From contig DASXGW010000010.1 in assembly GCA_036488875.1 (NCBI GenBank), forward strand, positions 33,633-97,632: 64,000 nucleotides of DNA. Direction: 5' to 3'. How positions within the stretch are numbered: the first letter of the stretch is position 1; each line of letters begins with the position of its first letter. Both the position numbers and the translations under genes were made by a program. This DNA comes from Candidatus Baltobacteraceae bacterium (lineage in GTDB: Bacteria > Vulcanimicrobiota > Vulcanimicrobiia > Vulcanimicrobiales > Vulcanimicrobiaceae). The notes beneath the pieces were generated by a model. The model did not search any database. It saw only the letters and a list, made by a program, of their open reading frames with translations, and was not told the origin of the DNA. Positions 32,373 through 39,478 of this stretch are shown here, in pieces.

Positions 32373-33187
32373 TGGCGGAAGCTCTGGAAGAGTGCGGCGA
32401 CGGTGAGGTTCCAGCCGTCGACCAAGATGAAGATCAGGATCTTGAAGGGCAAGGATATCAGGATCGGCGGAATCATCATCATGCCCATCGAGAGCAAAAT
32501 GCTCGCCGTGACCATGTCGATGACGATGAACGGAACGTAGAGGGCGAAACCGATCTCAAACGCCGTCTTGAGCTCGGAGATCACGAAGGCCGGAATGAGA
32601 ATATAGGTCGGGACGTCGGCCTGCGTCGCCGGCCGCGGCTCCTTCGAAATCGAGTAAAAGAGTTGCAGATCCTTGTCGCGCGTCTGCTTGAACATGAACG
32701 TTCGCAGCGGCGCCGCAGCGCGATTGATCGCGACCGACTGGGTGATCTGATTTTTCAAATACGGCTGGACGGCGTTGCCGTTGACGTCCTTGATCACCGG
32801 ACCCATTACGAAGAACGTCAAGAGCAGCGCCAATCCCACGAGGACCTGATTGGGAGGCGTCTGCTGCGTGCCGAGCGCCGTGCGGACGAAGCTGAGCACG
32901 ACGATGATGCGCGTAAACGACGTGACGAGCACGAGCAGCGTGGGAGCCAGCGAGAGCACCGTCAGCAGCAACAGAATTTGCAGCGCACCGACGACCTGTT
33001 TGGGATTGGTCGCCTGGCCTACGCCGACGTTGATGTTGGGGATCGGGACGTTTGGAGCCGTGGGTGCGGTCTGCGCCGCCGCGATCGAGGGCAGCACCCA
33101 CAGCAGCCCGACGGCGATCGCCGAAACGATGAAAAAGAGACGATGGCGATAGGCAACGACGCGTAGTACGCCCAGTACTCGCTTCAT
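32369..33187 (-). CDS. fliP: flagellar export gate protein FliP
   Basis: 272 residues. A cleavable N-terminal signal region (LFFIVSAIAVGLLWVLPSIAAAQT) precedes the conserved part: LQILLLLTVLSLAPTLLVLVTSFTRIIVVLSFVRTALGTQQTPPNQVL, and ISELKTAFEIGFALYVPFIVIDM with ILLSMGMMMIPP. Export gate pore subunit. Its start overlaps the fliO stop by one base, and its stop overlaps fliQ. Confidence 0.97.
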   Translation of the reverse strand: MKRVLGVLRVVAYRHRLFFIVSAIAVGLLWVLPSIAAAQTAPTAPNVPIPNINVGVGQATNPKQVVGALQILLLLTVLSLAPTLLVLVTSFTRIIVVLSFVRTALGTQQTPPNQVLVGLALLLTFFVMGPVIKDVNGNAVQPYLKNQITQSVAINRAAAPLRTFMFKQTRDKDLQLFYSISKEPRPATQADVPTYILIPAFVISELKTAFEIGFALYVPFIVIDMVTASILLSMGMMMIPPILISLPFKILIFILVDGWNLTVAALFQSFRQ

Positions 33188-33540
33188 TACTGATTGCGTG
33201 AGCGAATCCAGCGTGCGGGACTGAGCAGCGTGCGGCCGGCGGCCAACGCTTCCCGCTCGTGAGCGAGCCAGGCATCGACGTCGTCCCCCGGGAGTTCCGC
33301 CAGCATCGAGACGTTGCCGCTGCTCCCGCCGACCAGAAGATAGCGCTGACCGACTTTTACGACGTGCACCGAGGCGTGCTGCGACAGCATCGTCGATTCG
33401 AGCACCGTGACCATGCGCCGGTTAGCCGAAGCGAAGACGCGGCCGCGCGCCAGACTGCGCACGATGATATAGAGACCGCCGAGCATGAGCGCGACGATCG
33501 TCAGGGCGAGAAAGTAGTTGACCCAAAAAGACCAGGACAC
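33187..33540 (-). CDS. fliO: FliO-like flagellar assembly protein
   Basis: 117 residues with one N-terminal membrane helix (FWVNYFLALTIVALMLGGLYIIV) and a short cytosolic beta domain (MVTVLESTMLSQHASVHVVKVGQRYLLVGGSSGNVSMLAEL), the FliO pattern. It would assist FliP assembly. Assignment rests on size, motif and position directly before fliP. Confidence 0.85.
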   Translation of the reverse strand: MSWSFWVNYFLALTIVALMLGGLYIIVRSLARGRVFASANRRMVTVLESTMLSQHASVHVVKVGQRYLLVGGSSGNVSMLAELPGDDVDAWLAHEREALAAGRTLLSPARWIRSRNQ

Positions 33541-33556
33541 CGCGTTATCCTGCGTG

Positions 33557-33602
33557 CGCCCTTCGACTTCGCTCGCTACGCTCGCTACGCTCAGGATGAC
33601 AG
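33557..33602. repeat. intergenic palindrome-like repeat with 9-base tandem units
   Basis: The segment from CGCCCTTCGACTTCGCTCGC to CAGGATGACAG includes the tandem unit CGCTCGCTA repeated twice plus a partial copy. It fills the spacer between fliO and fliN. A dispersed intergenic repeat reading TGTCATCCTGAGCG on the other strand is, to my knowledge, common in several soil phyla. The 11 bases CAGGATGACAG recur at 30181-30191, just before the propeller lipoprotein. Confidence 0.6.
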
Positions 33603-33606
33603 TATT

Positions 33607-34530
33607 TCATCCGGCGTGCGGGTTTAGTTCGCTAATCTTGACCGCGTATTTGTCGTCGACCACGACGACCTCACCGCGCGCGATGAGAATGTTGTTGACG
33701 TACAGGTCGATCGGTTCGGCGGAGAGCTTGTCGAGCTCGAAGACGGTACCGGACTGCAGCGAAACCACTTCGCGCAGCGGCATCACGGACTTGCCGAGTA
33801 CCGCGCTGATCTGCAGCGGCACGTCGTGCACGAGATCCAGATTGGCGTGGCCGGGATGGGCGGCCCGAACCGGCGTCGGCTGCATCGGCGTAAACGCAAC
33901 GTTTTGCGCGTTGGGAGGCGGTCCGGCCGGAGCCTTCTTCCGGTCCGGCGCAGGTGCAGGCGGCGGGGTTGCGGCGACGGACTCCACGGCGGCGGAAACC
34001 GGTGCCGCCGTTTCGGCTGCGGGAACGTCGCCCATTTTCGACATCGTGATCGCCGCGAAATCGATGCTGACGTGCGGCGTGAGATCGCTGCCGACGCCGA
34101 TGGTCGCTTCGTACGACTCGAACGGCGGCGGCGGCAGCGCCGTCGCATCGGTGCACAGTTCGGCGTGAATACCGTCGGGGGAAACCTTCAGATCTTTGGC
34201 GAGCGCTTCGGCCATGGCGACGGCAATCTGCGATACCGTCTCCGACGCGATAGAGAGCTGCATCGGCCCCATTTCGCCGAGGCCTTCGGCTCCGCCGAGC
34301 ATGATGCCGACGACGGCCTGCATGTCGGCGGTCGGAAAGCGGACGACGACCTTAGCGCCGATCGATGGAATCTCGGCGAGCGTGATGAGCTCGTCGCCGT
34401 CGGTACGAATCGATCCCTCGTGATCGTTGCGCGCCGATCCGGTCGGTGCCGCGGGCTGCTCGACCAGACGGCCGAGCACCGTACTCGCGGCAACCAGCAT
34501 CGAATCGGCGAGTTGTTTCATCTCGGACAT
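33607..34530 (-). CDS. fliN: flagellar motor switch protein FliN, FliY-like with CheC-type domain
   Basis: 307 residues. The C-terminal 80 residues are a standard FliN/SpoA domain (VHDVPLQISAVLGKSVMPLREVVSLQSGTVFELDKL, then PIDLYVNNILIARGEVVVVDDKYAVKI). Residues 1-130 resemble the CheC-like middle region of FliY (ADSMLVAASTVLGRLV, IGAKVVVRFPTADMQAVVGIMLGG, SIASETVSQIAVAMAEAL), but lack the E-x2-N phosphatase motif as far as I can see. A Pro/Ala-rich linker joins them. Last gene of the fliM-fliN switch pair; the spacer to fliO contains the intergenic repeat. Confidence 0.9.
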   Translation of the reverse strand: MSEMKQLADSMLVAASTVLGRLVEQPAAPTGSARNDHEGSIRTDGDELITLAEIPSIGAKVVVRFPTADMQAVVGIMLGGAEGLGEMGPMQLSIASETVSQIAVAMAEALAKDLKVSPDGIHAELCTDATALPPPPFESYEATIGVGSDLTPHVSIDFAAITMSKMGDVPAAETAAPVSAAVESVAATPPPAPAPDRKKAPAGPPPNAQNVAFTPMQPTPVRAAHPGHANLDLVHDVPLQISAVLGKSVMPLREVVSLQSGTVFELDKLSAEPIDLYVNNILIARGEVVVVDDKYAVKISELNPHAG

Positions 34531-34533
34531 GCT

Positions 34534-35529
34534 CTATTCGTCCTCTTTCTCGATCGTGCTCGCCACCTGCACGGTCAAGCGATCTTTGTTCATTCCGGGA
34601 AAGACGCGAAACTTCTCGCGATCGTTTACCTTCGCGAGGAGCGGCTCGGTCGTTGGTTTATCGAACACGACCAAATCGCCCTCGCGCAAAGAAACCAAAT
34701 CGCGAAGAGAGACCAGGGTCTTGCCAAGCTCGACCTCGATCTCGACACCCGCGCGCTCGACGTTCCGCGTGAGCTGCGCGATGTCTTCTTCGGTCATGCC
34801 GCGACCGGCAACGAGTGCCGGAGACCACTGGAACTCGGTCAACTGCTGTCCGATCGATTGCAGGACGAGGTAAGGAAGGCAGAAGTTCATGACGCCGGCC
34901 ATATCGCCGACTTTGAGCTCCATAGAGACGTAGGCCACGATCTGATCGAGCGGGATGATGCGCGGAATGAACTGCGGGTTGGAATCGAGCGCCTCGATCT
35001 TCAGCGAGAGCGTCAGAAGATAGTTCCAAGACTCGCGATAGCTGTTGAGCATGCGCGCCATGAAGCGCTGCATGAGCGTCCGCTCGATGTCGGTTAGATC
35101 GCGCAGCTTGTTCGGGAACCAACCCGGGCCGCCGAGCAGGCGATCGATAATCGAGAAGACCAAGTTGAGGTCGACCTGAACGATGCCGCTGCCGGGCAGC
35201 GGATCCATCGAAAAGATCGCCAGGATCGACGGGATGCCGATCGACGCAATGAAGTCGCCGTAGCTGATCTGCTCGATCGAAACGATCGTCGCTTCGACGC
35301 GGGTCCGCAGATAAACGGACAGCGAGTTGTTGAGCAGACGCGTGAAGTTCTCGTGCAGCGTCCGCAGCGTCTGCAGCTGATTGTTGGTGAACTTGTCCAG
35401 CCGCTTGTTGAAGCGAAAATCGAACGACTTGACGCGGCGCGCCTCGATCTCTTTGATCGGCTCCTCGCCGGCCTGCCCGGACAGTTGATTTATTAGGGCA
35501 TCAATTTCTTCTTGGGAGAGACTCGACAT
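34534..35529 (-). CDS. fliM: flagellar motor switch protein FliM
   Basis: 331 residues. Starts with the CheY-P-binding segment MSSLSQEEIDALINQL, then the CheC-like middle domain (FDFRFNKRLDKFTNNQLQTLRTLHENFTRLL) with GGPG (RLLGGPGWFPNKLRDLTDIE), and a C-terminal SpoA domain (VEIEVELGKTLVSLRDLVSLREGDLVVFDK). Full length. Three bases before fliN. Confidence 0.97.
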   Translation of the reverse strand: MSSLSQEEIDALINQLSGQAGEEPIKEIEARRVKSFDFRFNKRLDKFTNNQLQTLRTLHENFTRLLNNSLSVYLRTRVEATIVSIEQISYGDFIASIGIPSILAIFSMDPLPGSGIVQVDLNLVFSIIDRLLGGPGWFPNKLRDLTDIERTLMQRFMARMLNSYRESWNYLLTLSLKIEALDSNPQFIPRIIPLDQIVAYVSMELKVGDMAGVMNFCLPYLVLQSIGQQLTEFQWSPALVAGRGMTEEDIAQLTRNVERAGVEIEVELGKTLVSLRDLVSLREGDLVVFDKPTTEPLLAKVNDREKFRVFPGMNKDRLTVQVASTIEKEDE

Positions 35530-35538
35530 AACCGGACG

Positions 35539-36300
35539 CTACTTCTCCTCACTCGCTTTGGTGGCGTTGAGCAATACGATATCGACTCGACGATTCGATT
35601 GTCGATCGGCATCCGTGTCGTTGGCTTTACGGGGCCGGAACTCTCCATAACCGGCCGCCGAGACGCGCGTCGGGTCGAGACCGTCGCGCTCGACGAGATA
35701 ACGCGCGACGCCGACCGCTCTCGCGGCCGACAGTTCCCAGTTGGTGGGATACTGCGCCGTGTGGATCGGCACGTTATCGGTGTTTCCTTCGACGCGAATC
35801 AGATTGCTCGTCTTCTTCAAGAAGCCGTTGACCGCGTCGAGTATTTGCATCGTTTCGGGCCGCAGCTGCGCGCTGCCGCTGTCGTAGAACGCTTTGTCGG
35901 AAAGCAAGGTAATCACCAAGCCGCGGCGATCCATGTGCACCTGCACCTGGTTTTGGAGCTTGTGCTGCTCCACGTACTTCTCGAGTTCTTTTTGGATCGC
36001 CGGTATGTTCGCGCTGGCGTTGAACGACTGTTCGCCGTTGGTGCCCCCGTTGGGCGGCTGATTGATCGACCAGGTGTTGTCGAAACCGCCGGAGACGAGC
36101 CTCGCGAACTCTTGCACCTTGACGCGGCTGATCGTCGACATCGCGAACAAGATAATGAAGAGCGCCAGCATGAGCGTAATCATGTCGGCGTACGTGAGCA
36201 GCCACCGCATCATGCCTGCGGTTTCCAATTGCTGCTCCTTGGGCCGGTTTCGGAACTTCGATTCGGCGGCGCGGGCCGCAGTTTTTGCCGGCTGTGCCAT
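35539..36300 (-). CDS. motB: flagellar stator protein MotB
   Basis: 253 residues. One N-terminal membrane helix with the proton-binding Asp in LLTYADMITLMLALFIILFAMS, a plug/linker, and a C-terminal OmpA-like peptidoglycan-binding domain (RVEGNTDNVPIHTAQYPTNWELSAARAVGVARYLV, GYGEFRPRKANDT). The critical Asp suggests proton rather than sodium use is possible but does not settle it. Downstream of motA by 14 bases. Confidence 0.95.
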   Translation of the reverse strand: MAQPAKTAARAAESKFRNRPKEQQLETAGMMRWLLTYADMITLMLALFIILFAMSTISRVKVQEFARLVSGGFDNTWSINQPPNGGTNGEQSFNASANIPAIQKELEKYVEQHKLQNQVQVHMDRRGLVITLLSDKAFYDSGSAQLRPETMQILDAVNGFLKKTSNLIRVEGNTDNVPIHTAQYPTNWELSAARAVGVARYLVERDGLDPTRVSAAGYGEFRPRKANDTDADRQSNRRVDIVLLNATKASEEK

Positions 36301-36314
36301 TTATGAGACCGGTG

Positions 36315-37157
36315 CTATGCGCCCGATCCCGAGAAACCGGGCTCGTGCGCGACCGAACCGCCTTCCTCGATCTCCGTTGCCCGCTCCTTGGGATCGAGGA
36401 ATGCGAGCAGCTTCTCTTCAAGCAGCCGCGGATTGTCGCCGGCTTGAATGGCGAGGATTCCCTCGATCATAATTTCGCGCAGCAGCAACAGCTGAGCGTT
36501 ACGTTCTTTGATCTTCGTTCCCAGCGGCAGCCACAGCAAGTTGGCCAGCATGATGCCGAAGAACGTCGCAACGAACGCCTGGGCGGTTGCGACGCCGATC
36601 GTGCTGGCGACGTTCGTGCTTGCGCCCATGCTCGCCAAGCCTTTGAGCATGCCGATCAGGCCGAGCACGGTACCGATGATACCCAGCGTCGGCGAGTAGC
36701 CGCCCATGCACGTGAAGATCGCCTCGGCCTTATTGCCGAGCTCTTGCGTGTTGCTGACTTCGGTTTCCAGGACCTTGCGGATGATCTCGGTGTCGCGGCC
36801 GTCGATGACGAGCTGAATGCCTTTACGCATGAACTCGTCGTCGAGTGCGGCGGCCTCGTTCTCGAGCGCGAGCAAACCCTCGCGCCGGGCCTTTTCCGCA
36901 AACGATACCAAGGTCGAGATGACGTCGCGCTCGTGGTAGTTGACCTCGACGAACGCCGTCTTGAACCCGCCGAAGAACCCGCGCACGAACGTACGCAGCG
37001 GGAACGACGTGACGGTCGCGCCGAGCGTTCCACCGACGATAAGCACGATGGCTTCGTAGCGCCCGAAGATGATATGCGGATCCGTTCCGCCGACATAACC
37101 GGCGAAAAACACGGCTCCGAACCCGAGGATCAGGCCCGCAATGGTTGCAAAATCCAA
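36315..37157 (-). CDS. motA: flagellar stator protein MotA
   Basis: 280 residues, four membrane segments, with the MotA/TolQ/ExbB signature: GAVFFAGYVGGTDPHIIF, SFPLRTFVRGFFGGF, a cytosolic loop with charged residues (EKARREGLLALENEA), and GGYSPTLGIIGTVLGLIGMLKGLASMG. Partner of MotB in the stator. C-terminal extension is acidic, Gly/Ser rich. Confidence 0.95.
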   Translation of the reverse strand: MDFATIAGLILGFGAVFFAGYVGGTDPHIIFGRYEAIVLIVGGTLGATVTSFPLRTFVRGFFGGFKTAFVEVNYHERDVISTLVSFAEKARREGLLALENEAAALDDEFMRKGIQLVIDGRDTEIIRKVLETEVSNTQELGNKAEAIFTCMGGYSPTLGIIGTVLGLIGMLKGLASMGASTNVASTIGVATAQAFVATFFGIMLANLLWLPLGTKIKERNAQLLLLREIMIEGILAIQAGDNPRLLEEKLLAFLDPKERATEIEEGGSVAHEPGFSGSGA

Positions 37158-37219
37158 CGAAAGTCTCCCGAAGTCTCTTCCTGAGTATCGGCTACCCGGA
37201 TACCATTATGAAGTTTCCG

Positions 37220-37420
37220 TTAGGCCCCGGACTCGCCCGGCCCGTAAATCTTCCTCTTGAAGTCGATTATCTTCTGTTGTACGTCGCGCATCTTGTCGCG
37301 GACGACGAGCTTGTTGCCCGAGACGAGGGTCACGACCGTGTCGGGAGTCTCCTCGAGCGCCTCGATCAGGTCGCAGTTGATCATGAGAGGATGACCGTTA
37401 AGCCGGGTGAGTGCAATCAT
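37220..37420 (-). CDS. flbD: FlbD-family small flagellar protein
   Basis: 66 residues from ATG 37420 (an in-frame start 9 bases upstream gives 69). Sequence MIALTRLNGHPLMINCDLIEALEETPDTVVTLVSGNKLVVRDKM is diagnostic of the FlbD/SwrD family, which sits next to motA in many bacteria and in Bacillus supports full stator power. Immediately upstream of motA with a 62-base gap. Confidence 0.9.
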   Translation of the reverse strand: MIALTRLNGHPLMINCDLIEALEETPDTVVTLVSGNKLVVRDKMRDVQQKIIDFKRKIYGPGESGA

Positions 37421-37452
37421 CGCGAACACGGGTTCGCCGCTGCGAAGGACCT

Positions 37453-37893
37453 CTACTCGTAGGCGATCGACCGGATCTTATACTCGATCGGGCCGGCCGG
37501 CCGAACGACGGTGACCGTATCGCCGGCGCGGTGATCCATCATCGCCTGCGCGACCGGTGACTCGAAGCTGATCAGACCCTTGAGCGGGTCGGCCTCGTCG
37601 TGGCCGACGATGCGGACGGATAGGTCCTTGCCGGCCACGTCCCGGGCGGTCACCGAGGCCCCGAACTGGACCCGATCGCGCTTTTGCGATGCCGGATCGA
37701 CGACGCTGGCGGTGCTGACCCGCTCGCGGTAATACTTGGCCTCACGCTCGTTTCCGGCGGTCTCGGCTTCCACGAGGGCCTGCTCGAGTAGATCGAGACC
37801 GCGCGGCGTGACGTAGTTCGGTCCGGGCGGAATCGGCCGGTCGGGCCCCCGCTCCTCGTCGTCTTCGTGCTCTTTAACGAACGCTCGGCTCAT
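37453..37893 (-). CDS. GreA/GreB-family transcription elongation factor-like protein
   Basis: 146 residues. N-terminus MSRAFVKEHEDDEERGP resembles GreB; then a shortened coiled coil (GLDLLEQALVEAETAGNEREAKYYRERV) and the FKBP-like C-terminal domain (RVQFGASVTARDVAGKDLSVRIVGHDEADP, GLISFESPVAQAMMDHRAGDTVTV). It would bind RNA polymerase through the C-terminal domain and rescue arrested complexes through the coiled-coil tip, which carries acidic residues. Its place at the head of the flbD-mot-fli block is probably incidental. Confidence 0.85.
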   Translation of the reverse strand: MSRAFVKEHEDDEERGPDRPIPPGPNYVTPRGLDLLEQALVEAETAGNEREAKYYRERVSTASVVDPASQKRDRVQFGASVTARDVAGKDLSVRIVGHDEADPLKGLISFESPVAQAMMDHRAGDTVTVVRPAGPIEYKIRSIAYE

Positions 37894-37946
37894 TGCTTAC
37901 CAAATGCCTCACGGGTTGTCGTACCCCTGCGGCGTGGTTCGCTATC

Positions 37947-37975
37947 TTGGCAAAAATTGACAACGAAACTACACT
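37947..37975 (+). promoter_or_regulatory. promoter of the parDE cassette, probably leaderless
   Basis: -35 TTGGCA (37947-37952), 17-base spacer, -10 TACACT (37970-37975). The parD ATG begins six bases after the -10, about where transcription should start, so the mRNA would be leaderless. No Shine-Dalgarno sequence is present. Confidence 0.6.
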
Positions 37976-37981
37976 GAAGCT

Positions 37982-38248
37982 ATGGGCACCAAAAATATCT
38001 CGCTTACTCCGGATCTCGACGCGTACATAAGCGCCAAAGTCGCGTCGGGTGAGTACCTCCATGCCAGCGAGGTCGTGCGCGACGCGCTGCGGCTCATGAT
38101 GCGGGAGGAAGCCGAGAAGCTGGAATGGCTTCGCAACGCGATCGCCGAGGGCGAAGCCTCGCCGATCTTGGAGAAGTCGAGCGACGAGGTGATTGCCGGC
38201 GTTAAGCGACGAGGCCGCGAACTTCTCAAATCGCGGAGGGCTCAATAA
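37982..38248 (+). CDS. parD: ParD-like ribbon-helix-helix antitoxin
   Basis: 88 residues. N-terminal ribbon-helix-helix (KNISLTPDLDAYISAKVASGEYLHASEVVRDALRLM) for DNA binding and autorepression, followed by a charged helical tail (EEAEKLEWLRNAIAEGEASPILEKSSDEVIAG) that would wrap the toxin. Classic ParD/CC2985 type. Toxin gene follows after one base. Confidence 0.92.
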   Translation: MGTKNISLTPDLDAYISAKVASGEYLHASEVVRDALRLMMREEAEKLEWLRNAIAEGEASPILEKSSDEVIAGVKRRGRELLKSRRAQ

Positions 38249-38249
38249 C

Positions 38250-38561
38250 GTGGAGCTGGTCTACCACGAAAAGGCGGCGTCCGACCTTGACCACATTTGG
38301 ACGTACGTCGAGGTCCATAGCGGCGCAAACGTGGCCGACGATTTGGTGACTCGCCTGAACGAGACACTTTGGAGCACCGTAGCCCGTCAGCCTCGATCCG
38401 GGAGTCAGAGGCCCGAGTTCGGCGCGGACGTCCGATCTTTCCCCATCATTCCATACGTGGCGTTTTATGAAATTGAAGCCAAACGTGTTATCGTTCTGCG
38501 CATTCTTCATGGTCGACGGGACCTGCGTCAGCCGTTGATGTCGCTTATCGCCGCGTCGTGA
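38250..38561 (+). CDS. parE: ParE-like toxin (RelE/ParE fold)
   Basis: 103 residues from GTG 38250, one base after the parD stop. VELVYHEKAASDLDHIWTYVEVHSG, ADDLVTRLNETLWSTVARQPRSGSQRPEF and VRSFPIIPYVAFYEIEAKRVIVLRILHGRRDLRQPL match ParE closely. Expected to inhibit gyrase when unbound. The end overlaps the next gene by four bases, tying a lipoprotein to the toxin-antitoxin transcript. Confidence 0.92.
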   Translation: MELVYHEKAASDLDHIWTYVEVHSGANVADDLVTRLNETLWSTVARQPRSGSQRPEFGADVRSFPIIPYVAFYEIEAKRVIVLRILHGRRDLRQPLMSLIAAS

Positions 38562-39403
38562 AGCTGCTCCTTATCATCGCCGCTTCGGCCGCGACGCTCA
38601 GCGCTTGCGCGCAGCCGCCGCAATCGTATGGGCCGACGACCGGATCGATCGCCGAGATCGTGTCGCCGGACTGTACGTTCCGCGGCACCGTGCCGCCGCG
38701 GTGCGGCAAAACGCAGGCGTTTCGGCGGTTCTACTCCGCGCGCGGACAGAGCTACATGCAAGCCGTGTGGGGATCGTCGGGATTTCCCAACAACCTGCCG
38801 ACACCACAGCCGACGTCGAATCCGTCGCCGGTGCCGGCTGTCGGCTATCTCTACGTCGAAGGCTTTCCAACTGCCAATCTCAAGGAAAGCAGCACGCGCG
38901 CGGGATTTATCTTCCAGCCGCAGCCGCCGCAGTTTTCTATCTTTCTGCGCGGACCCGGTGGGCATGCCTCCAGCCGCAAACGCTGGTCGGCGAGCGGCGC
39001 GAACCTTTCCGTCGAGCTGTTCGGGCAAGATCCGGCGCAGTGCAAAGATACCTCCGCACCGTGCGCGGTCGCGCTCTTCAGCGGACCGTGCGCAACGCCG
39101 TCGAGCAGTTCGTGCAGTCAGCGTTTAGAGATTCGCGCGCCTTCGTGGTCGTCGGAGGGCTGCTGCGTCGTCGCGTCGGTCATCGCGATCGTCGAACCGA
39201 AACCGGGCGGAAACTTCACAAGCGGCTATTTCTTCGGACCGATCGATCAAGTGGATTGCTCGGCGCCGTCGAGCAGCGCGCTCGGCGCGTGCACCGCACC
39301 GGGTCAAATGTATCGAGGGCAGAGTTATCCGGCGTCCGCGGTCGTCACGACCAATCGTCTTTTCCCCGGCACCGAAACCGATACGATCGACCTCGCTCCG
39401 TGA
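38558..39403 (+). CDS. lipoprotein of unknown function
   Basis: 281 residues from GTG 38558, overlapping the ParE TGA. Lipobox LSAC (Cys17) after a short hydrophobic signal. The mature protein has many Cys (SPDCTFRGTVPPRCGKTQAF, DPAQCKDTSAPCAVALFSGPC, SSCSQRL, GCCVVASV, DCSAPS) and FYSARGQSYMQAVWGS and GYLYVEGFP segments; it is probably a disulfide-stabilised surface protein. No family recognised. A hairpin terminator follows. Confidence 0.75.
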   Translation: MKLLLIIAASAATLSACAQPPQSYGPTTGSIAEIVSPDCTFRGTVPPRCGKTQAFRRFYSARGQSYMQAVWGSSGFPNNLPTPQPTSNPSPVPAVGYLYVEGFPTANLKESSTRAGFIFQPQPPQFSIFLRGPGGHASSRKRWSASGANLSVELFGQDPAQCKDTSAPCAVALFSGPCATPSSSSCSQRLEIRAPSWSSEGCCVVASVIAIVEPKPGGNFTSGYFFGPIDQVDCSAPSSSALGACTAPGQMYRGQSYPASAVVTTNRLFPGTETDTIDLAP

Positions 39404-39410
39404 AATTAAA

Positions 39411-39438
39411 CGAGCGGCGAGGTTTCCCTCGCCGCTCG
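39411..39438. terminator. hairpin terminator between convergent genes
   Basis: Perfect 12-base stem CGAGCGGCGAGG (39411-39422) with CCTCGCCGCTCG (39427-39438), loop TTTC. Located between the plus-strand lipoprotein and minus-strand flgE stops. Confidence 0.8.
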
Positions 39439-39478
39439 AGACGACCTCCGTGTCTTAGGACTAGCGCATGGAGAAGGC

